Part shown: piece by piece, positions 60,501 to 64,000 of the stretch
Numbering within the stretch: position 1 is the first letter of the stretch
Layout of the letters: the number at the start of each line of letters is the position of its first letter
Source: Lepidostoma basale
Taxonomy: Eukaryota; Arthropoda; Insecta; Trichoptera; Lepidostomatidae
Assembly (NCBI GenBank): GCA_022606425.2
Contig: JAHDVF020001593.1
Span: forward strand, 62,001-126,000
Length of the DNA stretch: 64,000 nt
Direction: 5' to 3'
Position numbers and translations under genes: made by a program
The notes under the pieces: model-generated
What the model was told of the DNA's origin: nothing
The model's input: only the letters and a program-made list of their open reading frames with translations
Database searches by the model: none

Positions 60501-63101
60501 GTAAAGTTATTTATATTTTACTTGTTCTAGTTTTTATTGATTTGGACAGCTCACTGCCAATTCTGGAGATGTTTAAAAAAAAAACAATTTAGCAATAAAT
60601 AAATGCAAAATTTATCATCACCGTTAACATCCTGAATATCCCTGTCTTCGTTGTATTCCTCAGCCTCGTCTTCCTGCAGCGAGAAGATAGCTCCTAGGAG
60701 CACTTGGACTATATCACTGAGAGGACCCGCCACTTCCTTCGTCACAAGAGCTCTGTGGAGTGTCTCCATGTCCACGCCGTTGTGGAAGGCATCTCGGAGC
60801 TTCAGGGGCTTTGAGAACTCTTGGAAGAACTCCAGAATCGCCATGAAGTCCCCAAAATACTTATTCGGAAGGCCGGGTATCTCAACTGGGATACTTTGTG
60901 GCAGTGGCTGAAATATTAATAATACAATTTAAAAAATATATATAATAATAAATAATTTAAATGAACAAATAAAAAAATTATTTAGATGAGAATAATAATT
61001 TGAAAAAATACAAATATTTTTGTAATTATAAACTCTTCTTCCTTGTTGTAGAACTATGTGGTCTGTTCTCCAGAGTGTTGCTCCTCCTGTGACTCCCAGC
61101 TGTCCTTCCATCTTTTAGGAGGTCTTCCACGAGGACGAGTCCCATGAGGCTGATTGTGTAGTGCAATATAGGGGAGTCTGGTGGTGTCCATTCTTTGAAC
61201 ATGACCGTACCAGTGCCTTTTTCGCTGTCTGCTCCATCTTATAATATTTTCAACCTCACATATCTCTTATTCTGGTGTTCCTCCTCCACATTCATACAGC
61301 GAGTCATACTTGCACATCGATTCTTCCGGCTTCTAACGTGACCAACCTTTAAAATTTGATTAATTTGGTCATACCATGATTTCCTCGGTCTACCTCAACT
61401 CGGTACTCCATTTACATTGTTAACGTGTACTTTCTTAACTATTCTTTCTTCACCCATGCGCTCCATGTGTCCGAACCAACGCAACGATCCTTTCATAATT
61501 TTGTTCATAATACCTACTTTTACTCTAAATTCCTTTCTAATATCAGCATTTGAGATTCTGTCGTATATCGTTCTACCATACATACGTCTTAGGGACCTCG
61601 TCTCTACCGCATGTATTCTGCTATCATCCTTCTTCTGCCAGTTCCATGCTTCGCTTACATACATTATCTCGTGTTTTTTGTGTTTTTGTCTATTTTTAAA
61701 TTTATTTATTGTATTTACTGTTTAAAATAGGTTTTTTTTTACCTACCTGTATAGTCATAAGCGCTTTGGTTATATACTGTAATGTTTGATTTAAAAATAA
61801 ATTGAATTGAATTGAATAAGGGTTGGGACCAGAACCCCATTGAGGCCAAAAACACATTCAATAAATTTCTGCAAAATTAAAAAAAACATGTTTTGCCTAT
61901 TCTTGTAGATGTTATACAATAAAAATCCCCTTACTTTATGGTCCTCCAGTTCCAAATCATCCTTTTGCTTGTTCCACTCCTTGAGGTAGGCAGCGAGTTT
62001 CACGCTCTTCTCCTTCTTCTTCATCTTCTCCTCCAGCTTCTTCTGCTTCAGTTCCTCCCCGACCCTCTTCATCTCATCCTTCAAGTTCTTGGACTCAACA
62101 AATCCGTTCTTGTGTTTCTGCACCTTCCCAGATTTGTGGTCCAGCTTATTGAGTGTGCCTTTAATCTCCATAGATTTGGATTGTTTTGTGCCTATAAAGA
62201 ATATAAAAAAAACATACTTTATTAACCTGTTATTGCACAAATTACCCCAAACTCAGAGAAGGAACATTTTTTACATTCAATGTTGTTTTTGTTTAGCGTG
62301 TGATTTATAATTAGTCCCACTTTGATCTCTAGCCCTCATTGTGCGCCTAACTTCATATGCAGTAAAAAAAAAAGGTCTTGAATTGGGGCTGGTTACATTT
62401 ATCATACAGCTCAGATTGATAGTCTCAATTCATCATAATAGTATGTACAATTTAGTACATAGTAAGGAACTAAAACACTGTTTTCCACTTATTTTTTTTT
62501 CTAAAGTCCCGCATGGATGAGGGACGGGCCTAGGGATTGAATGAGCGAAGCTGACGAAAGGCGCCGTTCGCCTATAACAGCTTTGGGTAAGCGGTGGGAA
62601 TCCTCTATGTCCTATGTCCTCTATGTTTTTTCCACTTTTGAGGTTATTTCACTTTTGAATCATTAGATGTTGTGAAAAAAAATTGCTCACTATGGACATA
62701 ATTTGACGTCACCAGAACTTGATGTATGATGACGGAAACCGGTGACTACGCATCAAATATATATAAAAAAAAGTAGAAATTAGGTCCATAAAATTGATCA
62801 CCAGGATAATGGGATATGGCAAAACTTTAAAGACATCAATAATTAGATTAATTTTAGGAAATAAATGGAAAAAACTCTCACCTTCGAATTTGTCAACTTT
62901 AGTCATGTATTTGGCGATGGACTCTTGGCGTTTCTTATCCAGACTCTGTTTTTTCTGGCCGTTGGGGAGGGGGCGGGCTTTGGCTGCAGTGTTCATGGTC
63001 ACCTTGTCGAATTTCTTGGAGGAGGGGAACTCTGGGGGGTTACCCGTGAATATATGGTCGAATTTCACCTTTGATATGTTGTATTTTTCCATTGTGTTCT
63101 C
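37433..63101 (-). CDS. Acf: ACF1/BAZ1A-type chromatin remodelling subunit (N-terminus outside window)
   Basis: Minus-strand coding exons: 62882-63101, 61935-62191, 60622-60907, 60278-60425, 59178-59347, 58544-58668, 57301-57535, 56393-56578, 55746-56086, a very short exon near 55112-55129, 54841-55020, 53911-54043, 53614-53805, 52527-52792, 52132-52253, 51401-51573, then 43050-43229, 42476-42597, 41426-41589, 37433-37553, with optional exons at 50192-50382, 45042-45167 and 44505-44614. The order Lys-rich region, DDT, WHIM, PHD, PHD, bromodomain is that of ACF1 (BAZ1A), the large partner of ISWI in the ACF and CHRAC nucleosome-spacing complexes. About 1200 residues are visible; the WAC domain is expected beyond the right edge. 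BAZ1B is less likely because two PHD fingers are present. Splice phase is consistent throughout except around 55.1 kb, where the joining exon is uncertain. Confidence 0.9.
37627..40471 (-). mobile_element. piggyBac-type element with TTAA duplications
   Basis: The transposase gene is bracketed by TTAA at 37623-37626 and 40472-40475. The ends inside are CCCTTGGGCCGCG and, on the other strand, CTCTCAGCCCGCG (9 of 13 match). The right subterminal region repeats CACANACGTNTGTGACAGCC twice (40390-40460), as in many piggyBac relatives. Length is about 2845 bases. It sits in the last ACF1 intron. The imperfect inverted repeats leave some doubt about the exact ends. Confidence 0.75.
38124..39818 (-). 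CDS. piggyBac-type transposase, uninterrupted, 564 residues
   Basis: The start at 39816-39818 (MASHRMSAEDI) is chosen over an upstream in-frame ATG because the acidic, Ser/Asp/Glu-rich N-terminus that follows is typical of the family. The core has the three catalytic aspartates at residues 231 (NLCIDESM), 312 (LFCDNWYTSP) and 414 (SMGLVDKADMM), and the C-terminus has a Cys-rich zinc-binding region (CHVC at 525-528, CKEC at 544-547, C552, C556). No stop or frameshift interrupts it. It lies antisense-free, in the same orientation as the ACF1-type gene whose intron it occupies. It looks capable of encoding full-length transposase; activity is not shown. Confidence 0.92.
   Translation of the reverse strand: MASHRMSAEDIAAAVEDLGSDFGMSESEDDFQANLSDIVESDDEENTNFAGESSSQRISSPWVSGPHVPVIHNFNSFSGVNPNVPLSPQSTELEFFEHFLSEVIMNKIVTQMNLFHTYEINRKTFGDKARVKKWVDTFIPEMYIFIAVTMLMTRNCHLTIEEHWSTDPLLLSPIFGQTMSRDRYELLHQMLHFCDNTTQTTDRLHKIRMVVDYTRDSFKNTFVPFKNLCIDESMVVFKGRLVFKQYIPSKRHRFGIKMFVLCDVTTGFILDFIIYTGTGTEIVSEEGLGISGSVVTTLLKDYLCKGHSLFCDNWYTSPDLFKHLFEKSTNACGTVRKNRKGLPAFKKLKKGETQSFHSASLLALKWCDRRDVHMLTTLHDDSQARTGRINRVTREPIQKPTCVIDYNKSMGLVDKADMMLSGLSCMRKSVKWYKKVFFHIIDLYLLNSHILFKYVNSKSVSLPQFQIAVIRQLIEKYMILVTYKNINRPTTSSDNPTRLAPKQFLKHEKVFIPPTPKNKKPRRTCHVCAKSKKDNVRKMTRYMCKECKIPVCFESCFTIYHDKL
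40590..41155 (+). pseudogene. Decayed pogo/Tigger transposase C-terminus
   Basis: Plus-strand reading VDVDDIQTLLESLGTLN, then EELQEMDCHTISQENDFSTP, VRKLSVKIIEKAISLHNKCM and YERVSAIKRGCNGLFDGYRQ is typical of a Tigger transposase tail. Stops interrupt it at least three times. GTGAGTGCGGATT at 40599 and its relative near 41133 may be the remains of terminal repeats. It lies directly right of the piggyBac element. Confidence 0.65.
41171..41340 (+). mobile_element. Possible SINE with RTE-like 3' tail, copy 2
   Basis: CAGCAACCCATTACACCGCG, GGCGAACAAAGATGGATGGA and the tail CGGCGTGATGGTTAGTTAGT align with the 13.2-kb copy. Confidence 0.6.
41655..42064 (+). repeat. LINE C-terminal fragment interrupted by a hAT miniature
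   Basis: LRPIITYGIETRADTVRTKQ, MKTLRMIAGKTLRDSVRNTR, ending near 42064 where the hAT element begins. A minus-strand relative of its end lies at 61055-61280. Confidence 0.65.
42065..42392. mobile_element. hAT-type miniature element
   Basis: Ends CAGTGATTTCCAAAG and, reversed, CAGAGGTTACCAAAC, flanked by GTCTATAG (42057-42064) and GTCTAGAG (42393-42400), an 8-base duplication with one change. It is inserted in a LINE fragment (41655-42064). Non-coding; the GGGGGTCCATGAG type inner repeats resemble the 55.2-kb element. Confidence 0.8.
43050..43229 (-). CDS. Acf: ACF1 acidic/basic linker exon before the bromodomain
   Basis: The exon reads DESESDEPPVKSGKKRVSKD and continues Ser/Arg/Lys-rich to FRLLAG. 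It accepts phase 1 and returns phase 1, so it can be skipped or included without breaking the frame. It resembles the exon at 45042-45167 in its first 25 residues, which suggests exon duplication. Confidence 0.8.
43374..43622. mobile_element. hAT-type miniature element that carries another repeat
   Basis: Inverted ends of about 45 bases start CAGTGGCGGTACTCCCATAG and, reversed, CAGTAGCGGTACTCCCATAG. Flanks ATGTCTTC and ATGTCTAC are an 8-base duplication with one mismatch. Positions 43440-43545 inside match a separate dispersed repeat (31190-31315 and 44725-44870). Confidence 0.85.
44505..44614 (-). CDS. Acf: Alternative terminal exon B of the ACF1-type gene
   Basis: After an acceptor at 44615-44617 the frame reads ASEYVVRRCAADALNNIHHY and TKMLNRNFHDDSGLSN, then stops (44505-44507). 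It takes the same phase (1) that the PHD2 exon leaves. The core RRCAADAxxNIxHYxKML is shared with the exon at 50192-50382. Use of this exon would end the protein before the bromodomain. Whether it is transcribed cannot be told from sequence. Confidence 0.65.
44725..44870. repeat. Dispersed repeat GGCTTACAGAGGTTCAGC, copy 3
   Basis: TTTTGGCTTACAGAGGTTCA, then ATGAGTGGCCCGGAGTGCTC, as at 31.2 kb. Confidence 0.65.
45042..45167 (-). CDS. Acf: ACF1 linker exon related to the 43.1-kb exon
   Basis: The exon encodes DSESSEEPLVVKSKRKRQSK and then SPFEQVNGTSKKPRKSAPIM, 126 bases, phase 1 in and out, with good CTAC/CTCAC-type borders (acceptor at 45168-45169, donor at 45040-45041). Its beginning parallels the 43050-43229 exon. 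It may be an alternative or an additional cassette. Confidence 0.72.
45849..47171 (-). mobile_element. Complete mariner element inserted in an RTE-like LINE fragment
   Basis: Terminal inverted repeats start CGAGGTTTGTTCAAAAAGTA at 45849 and, on the other strand, CGAGGTCTGTTCAAAAAGTA ending at 47169-47171; they differ at one base over 20. TA flanks each side. The flanking sequence is a LINE copy whose uninterrupted form is seen at 20296-21062 (cca-caca-ta-cgtctt), so the insertion point can be read directly. One extra TA is present on the left. Confidence 0.9.
45903..46964 (-). CDS. mariner transposase, uninterrupted, 353 residues (D,D34D)
   Basis: Start at 46962-46964 (MDQRICIKFCVKNK); 353 residues, the normal mariner length. 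It has paired N-terminal helix-turn-helix regions, then the catalytic triad D154 (TGDESWVYGYD), D249 (LLHHDNAPAH) and D284 (YSPDLAPCDFFLF), with exactly 34 residues between the last two. There is no stop or frameshift, unlike the decayed copy at 31.9 kb. It is likely a recent insertion. Confidence 0.94.
   Translation of the reverse strand: MDQRICIKFCVKNKIKCADAFRMLTVAYGEATLDQSNVYRWYKMFSEGREDMNDEERAGRPSTSTTDENIDKVKKIVLANRRITVREVAEDLNISIGSCHSILTNDLGMSRVAAKFVPKLLNFDQKQHRVNIAQEMLDSVRDDPNVLQRVITGDESWVYGYDVETKAQSSQWKLPHEPRPKKARQVRSNVKVLLTVFFDCRGVVHHEFLPQGSTVNKEYYLQVMRNLREAIRQKRPDLWKNKNWLLHHDNAPAHTSLLVREYLAKNNTAMVPQPPYSPDLAPCDFFLFPKLKRPMKGRRYATIEEIKTASKEELNKITKNDFFKCFEDWKKRWHKCIISEGNYFEGDKIDIHE
47355..47680 (-). 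repeat. RTE-like LINE fragment, TTAG-tail type
   Basis: AACTAACTAACTAACCATTA at 47358, then degraded tail-proximal sequence. From 47680 to 47868 nothing is recognised. Confidence 0.65.
48154..48876. mobile_element. TTAA family 1 copy, split by a further TTAA element
   Basis: TTAA lies at 48150-48153 and 48877-48880. The right part (48786-48876) matches the 4606-4842 element closely in reverse orientation; the left end is reduced to about 16 bases (CCCGCTGACTCAG). The interruption is the element at 48173-48781. Confidence 0.7.
48173..48781. mobile_element. Internally deleted piggyBac-like element
   Basis: TTAA at 48169-48172 and 48782-48785; ends CCCTTTCCGGTCC and, reversed, TCCTTTCTGGTCC (11 of 13 match). 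Subterminal repeats of TCCTATGTCNAATGNCATT lie near the left end. A short reading around 48570-48640 (FESSDEEYMKEVN) looks like the acidic N-terminus of a piggyBac transposase. Confidence 0.75.
49587..50005 (-). mobile_element. Second short pogo/Tigger copy, one end decayed
   Basis: The minus strand encodes MDKRKQVVLSIEQKLEIIEK and continues through NQYNVGDQTIRDIVNKKR, closely related to the 33.5-kb copy and with a longer intact HTH. The end near 49587 keeps a good inverted repeat after TA; the opposite end loses similarity near 50005. Confidence 0.82.
50192..50382 (-). CDS. Acf: Alternative terminal exon A of the ACF1-type gene
   Basis: The acceptor at 50383-50385 opens DRGVRRCAADAMSNINHYSK followed by a Ser/Arg/His-rich 43-residue tail and a stop at 50192-50194. 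It joins in frame directly to the PHD2 exon (51401-51573). It is homologous to exon B (44505-44614) over about 24 residues, after which the two diverge. It lies 1 kb downstream of PHD2 and would give a bromodomain-less isoform. Confidence 0.65.
50650..51185 (-). repeat. RTE-like LINE fragment interrupted by a Jockey-like end
   Basis: 50650-50828 and 51032-51185 together form one degraded RTE-like stretch; the 50830-51030 piece sits inside. Confidence 0.6.
50830..51030 (+). repeat. Short 3' end of the same Jockey-like LINE
   Basis: GAGATTGACGTCTTTCATAT, CATCTCTCATGCATTCCTGG and TAGATGCCTTAAA match 9848-10030, ending TAAATTGATTTGATT. It interrupts an RTE-like copy (50650-51185). Confidence 0.75.
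51401..52792 (-). CDS. Acf: ACF1 tandem PHD finger exons
   Basis: Exon 52527-52792 carries the first PHD finger (NCRICRRRTDAENMLLCDSC then GHHMYCLKPKL), finished by exon 52132-52253 (VPEGDWFCDQC). Exon 51401-51573 carries the second finger (LCTGCGSGGVLVQCTSCSDG, WHPECL, FLCPTC). The Cys4-His-Cys3 patterns are complete. In ACF1 these fingers contact histones. The exons are phase-matched. Confidence 0.93.
51895..52075 (+). repeat. LINE C-terminal fragment, degraded
   Basis: AAGTGGCAATGGGCCGGACA, GAATACTCTAATGGAGGCCT, AAAAGGAGTGTCGGGAGGCC match the KWQWAGHIAR-to-GRP part. Confidence 0.55.
52360..52475 (+). repeat. Degraded fold-back repeat, sister of 4155-4330
   Basis: TTTGATAATGCCTTAGCAAG, GCAAAAGATGTCA and the arm AAAACTTCCAGAAAAC match the 4.2-kb copy. 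The GAAAC equivalent is lost. Lies in an ACF1 intron. Confidence 0.5.
52960..53255 (+). repeat. LINE C-terminal fragment, degraded
   Basis: KWNWAGHIVRRTDNQWTRRT-like reading with WFNDIKRVAGGQWHKVAKDR and EVLNQHW. In an ACF1 intron. Confidence 0.6.
53405..53520 (+). repeat. Dispersed GTCCCGSATGGA repeat, copy 2
   Basis: GTCCCGCATGGACGAGGGAC, then AGCGAAGCTGACGAAAGG, TGCCTATAACAGCTTC. GTCCC/GGGAC and GAAGCTG/CAGCTTC can form stems. In an ACF1 intron, between exons 52527-52792 and 53614-53805. Confidence 0.65.
53614..55148 (-). CDS. Acf: ACF1 middle-region exons between WHIM and PHD
   Basis: Exons 54841-55020 (MPPLQKSEIQTRLTRKYVDA and onward), 53911-54043 (WRQTIMKRGYDKQCHNLTWG) and 53614-53805 (acidic EPGYFLGASESKDSSDSGDE then VKDLASALLQLGQAVSQKYL) form the helical region typical of BAZ1A. 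The exon that links 54841-55020 to 55746-56086 is unclear: phase is satisfied by an 18-base piece at 55112-55129 reading LHWGIK, whereas the longer 55112-55148 reading shifts frame. Confidence 0.75.
54151..54467. mobile_element. TTAA-flanked miniature element, family 5
   Basis: TTAA at 54147-54150 and 54468-54471; ends CCACCCTACG and, reversed, CCGCCCTACC. The 317-base body is non-coding. A truncated relative of the left half (ACCGCCCTATGCATATGAAC) lies at 57588-57745 in another ACF1 intron. Just right of it, 54480-54545 holds two copies of CAGCGGTCCCGTACGGGACC, a direct repeat of a palindrome. Confidence 0.78.
55243..55686. mobile_element. hAT-type element with CAGTGGTTCCCAAAC end
   Basis: The left end CAGTGGTTCCCAAACTTTT is typical of hAT elements; the right end, reversed, starts AAGTGGGTCC. 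Flanks TTCTAGAA (55235-55242) and TACTAGAA (55687-55694) give an 8-base duplication with one change. The 444-base body has GGACCCCCTG-type repeats near each end and no coding region. Confidence 0.75.
55746..59347 (-). CDS. Acf: ACF1 WHIM-region exons and coiled coil
   Basis: Exon 59178-59347 gives LHLLSSGSSGGDRCMKWRYQ and LRIRKPHVIKALSRKHLTQL; exon 58544-58668 gives YKITIITCLINQILSYATIR, a WHIM1-type helix pair; exon 57301-57535 is a long Glu/Lys/Arg coiled coil; exon 56393-56578 gives GCDRAHRRYWLYENISGLFV, a clear WHIM2/3 motif; exon 55746-56086 has TRWAFLYTPEHIDSLIGALN and KRGIREQDLKLKL. This region binds ISWI and linker DNA in ACF1 relatives. Phases agree across all five exons. Confidence 0.85.
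56630..56845 (+). repeat. LINE C-terminal fragment, degraded
   Basis: RALQDEVKAWDDVRHQACER-like reading over 56700-56800 with Pro/Arg-rich start. The reading frame is broken. Confidence 0.45.
57040..57185. repeat. Fold-back repeat, AAGTGGAAAAA subfamily
   Basis: Left arm TTATTTTCTCGATATGTTTC and right arm GAAACATGATGAGAAAAATA plus ACTCAAAAGTAG are inverted. The GAAAC unit is present in the right arm, but the CUGANGA box and stem II are not recognisable. Confidence 0.55.
57588..57745. mobile_element. Partial copy of TTAA family 5
   Basis: It matches 54147-54370 including GAACGTACGTGATA, TATCCCGTATCA, GAATACAAGTCTTCA and GGGCAGACGAAGTGTGCGG, but the right end is missing. It lies in the ACF1 intron between exons 57301-57535 and 58544-58668. 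Confidence 0.7.
57990..58505. repeat. Dispersed repeat, copy 2, with an inverted end
   Basis: The main body 58130-58500 matches 14695-15100. The piece matching the far end (TGTATACAAATACTTGTAGA) is at the opposite side and inverted, at 58010-58085, and is partly repeated inverted at 58087-58112. Confidence 0.7.
58690..59050 (-). repeat. RTE-like LINE distal fragment
   Basis: TTTTCATGTGTTCAAACCAT, TCCGTTCCATGCTTCACATC and GTGCATTATTCACTTTGTTG match the distal part of the 20.3-kb copy. Confidence 0.55.
59484..59900. repeat. Possible relative of the 43.4-kb hAT element
   Basis: CAGTGGCAGTTCTTCCATAC with AAGCCGGGCTT nearby resembles the left end of the 43374-43622 element, and GAAGCCGGGCTT near 59875 could be its other end. 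The target duplication was not found. From here to 60277 nothing else was recognised. Confidence 0.4.
60278..60907 (-). CDS. Acf: ACF1 DDT-domain exons
   Basis: Exon 60622-60907 reads IPGLPNKYFGDFMAILEFFQ, then LVTKEVAGPLSDIVQVLLGA, which is a DDT domain; exon 60278-60425 continues with PLSQLPIDSQTFSEVLR, the end of the DDT/WHIM1 entry. The DDT domain is the ISWI-binding platform. Both exons join without phase conflict. Confidence 0.9.
61055..61280 (-). repeat. LINE C-terminal fragment, inverted relative of 41.9 kb
   Basis: Minus strand matches 41850-42060 (GAACACCAGAATAAGAGATA, TATATTGCACTA, GGAGAACAGA). Confidence 0.6.
61275..61840 (-). repeat. RTE-like LINE fragment, TTG-tail type, with a nested LINE 3' end
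   Basis: 61275-61675 reads [57 protein letters not shown]; it resumes at 61807 with GGGTTGGGACCAGAACCCCA. The 61676-61806 piece ends in ATTGAATTGAATTGAAT and is another LINE 3' end. Confidence 0.72.
61935..63101 (-). CDS. Acf: ACF1 Lys-rich exons upstream of DDT
   Basis: Exon 62882-63101 reads ENTMEKYNISKVKFDHIFTG and ends KYMTKVDKFE; exon 61935-62191 is very basic with long Lys/Glu coiled coil (EELKQKKLEEKMKKKEKSVK). Between the WAC and DDT domains BAZ1A has the same type of low-complexity segment. The next exon upstream is not identified with certainty; a possible piece at 63950-64000 is discussed under rejected items. Confidence 0.82.
62500..62605 (+). repeat. Dispersed GTCCCGSATGGA repeat, copy 3
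   Basis: Nearly the same as copy 2 (GTCCCGCATGGATGAGGGAC, GAAGCTGACGAAAGGCGCCG, TTCGCCTATAACAGCTTT). The flanks (CACTGTTTTCCACTT and TTTTTTCCACTTTTGAG) resemble fold-back family arms. Confidence 0.65.
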
Positions 63102-63419
63102 CTGAAAAAAAAACAGTATGTTAATATTATGTCATATATAAAAAAAATAATGTGTATGTGTTTGCTTCCTATGCGTTCGCGCAACACTCTTCCGATTGAA
63201 TAGAAACTTTGCATGGTTGTTGTGGGCAATATTGGCATTTCAACTGACACGCTTTGGAGCCGATAAAGTATTGCAAGACGAATGTAATTATGCCAACATT
63301 CAAAATTCAAAAAATTATTTATTTTGTAAATGCATCTGCTATGTATCTACTTCAAACAAATTATAAAAAATAATTGAAAGATGCATCGTAAAGCATGTTG
63401 AGCATCAGCTAGTTATAAA

Positions 63420-63745
63420 ACTAACTAACTAATTAACCATCACGCCGTCTCCCCGAATGCGTTAGCAGAAAGAATGGACTGTCACACTTTTCTTTCCTGA
63501 CGTATTTCTCTCGCATCCCCAACATTCATACATCGTGTCATGCACGCACGCCGTCTCCCCGAATGCATTAGCAGAAAGAATGGACTGTCACACTTTTCTT
63601 TCCTGACGTATTTCTCTCAAATCCCCAACATTCATACATCGTATCATGCACGCGCGCCGATTCCCTGACTCTTCACGTGGCTGACATTCAAAATTTGCCA
63701 CGTTTTCCTCGGTCTTCCTCTATTTCTGGTTCCATTTATTATATA
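63420..63745 (-). repeat. RTE-like LINE fragment with a 106-base internal tandem duplication
   Basis: TTAG-type tail at 63420-63436. The segment from 63443 (CGCCGTCTCCCCGAATGCGT) is repeated from 63549 with few changes, then the copy continues once. The period is 106 bases. Confidence 0.78.
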
Positions 63746-64000
63746 TCGTTAAGATATCATTTTTTCACCTTACAGCTGGTTATGCTCATAAAAAATTCAA
63801 ACATTGGTTCTTTTAGGAAATTCACTTAAATGAATATCATCCCAAAGAAATCTAATCACATATACGACTCAAACATGGTCAGATTTCATCAAATTAGTTG
63901 ATTCCGTTTTTTTACATATTGAAAAAAACAATACTCAATATGTCCGCAGTCTAAGTCCTCATTTCTGTGGTTCTTAGGAGACTTTTTGTTGTGATGGTGT

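Noticed and set aside
11284..63436. CRISPR-like arrays from the many CATCACGCCGTCTCC units
   Set aside because: The units are tails of dispersed LINE copies at irregular spacing in eukaryotic DNA; there is no regular repeat-spacer pattern.
63950..64000. The next upstream ACF1 exon (HHHNKKSPKNHRNEDLD)
   Set aside because: The frame continues into a T-rich stretch (CFFQY) before any donor and the match to BAZ1A is not evident; the exon would also be cut by the window edge.

Overview
This window is AT-rich, intron-rich animal DNA packed with transposon remnants. The host genes, the kinds of repeats (RTE-like LINE 3' ends with TTAG or TTG tails, TTAA-target piggyBac relatives, mariner, pogo/Tigger, hAT miniatures) and the protein similarities point to an insect, most likely a moth or butterfly. 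This is inference; no species can be named from the sequence alone.

Three host genes can be read by joining exons at GT/AG junctions with consistent phase. (1) 140-26627, minus strand: a kinesin-3 motor protein (KIF16B/Klp98A type), with start codon, motor domain, FHA domain and coiled coils; its C-terminus lies beyond the left edge. (2) 28124-30545, plus strand: a two-exon gene for a 79-residue single-pass membrane protein that resembles the small insect respiratory-chain protein CG7630/COX7B-like. (3) 37433-63101, minus strand: an ACF1/BAZ1A-type chromatin-remodelling subunit with DDT, WHIM, two PHD fingers and a bromodomain; its N-terminal WAC region lies beyond the right edge. It has two related alternative terminal exons that would make bromodomain-less isoforms.

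Introns and the intergenic space are mostly repeats. Two transposases have open reading frames without stops: a 564-residue piggyBac-type protein in the last ACF1 intron, and a 353-residue mariner protein (D,D34D) inserted into an older LINE fragment. At least seven TTAA-flanked miniature elements, four hAT-type elements with 8-bp target duplications, two pogo/Tigger derivatives, and many truncated LINE and SINE copies can be delimited. One locus (47869-48935) shows three levels of nesting.

The most unusual signal is a set of palindromic (fold-back) elements scattered through introns. Near their centres they carry a motif shaped like a minimal type I hammerhead ribozyme: CUGANGA-like box, a hairpin whose two strands co-vary between copies, GAAAC, 2-6 bases, then GUC or GUU. 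The 6075-6115 copy has an unbroken CUGACGA box and a GAAAC, and the 19161-19204 copy has a good stem I. A second, unrelated repeat with three copies (5.1, 53.4 and 62.5 kb) also preserves a nested hairpin and may be a structured RNA.
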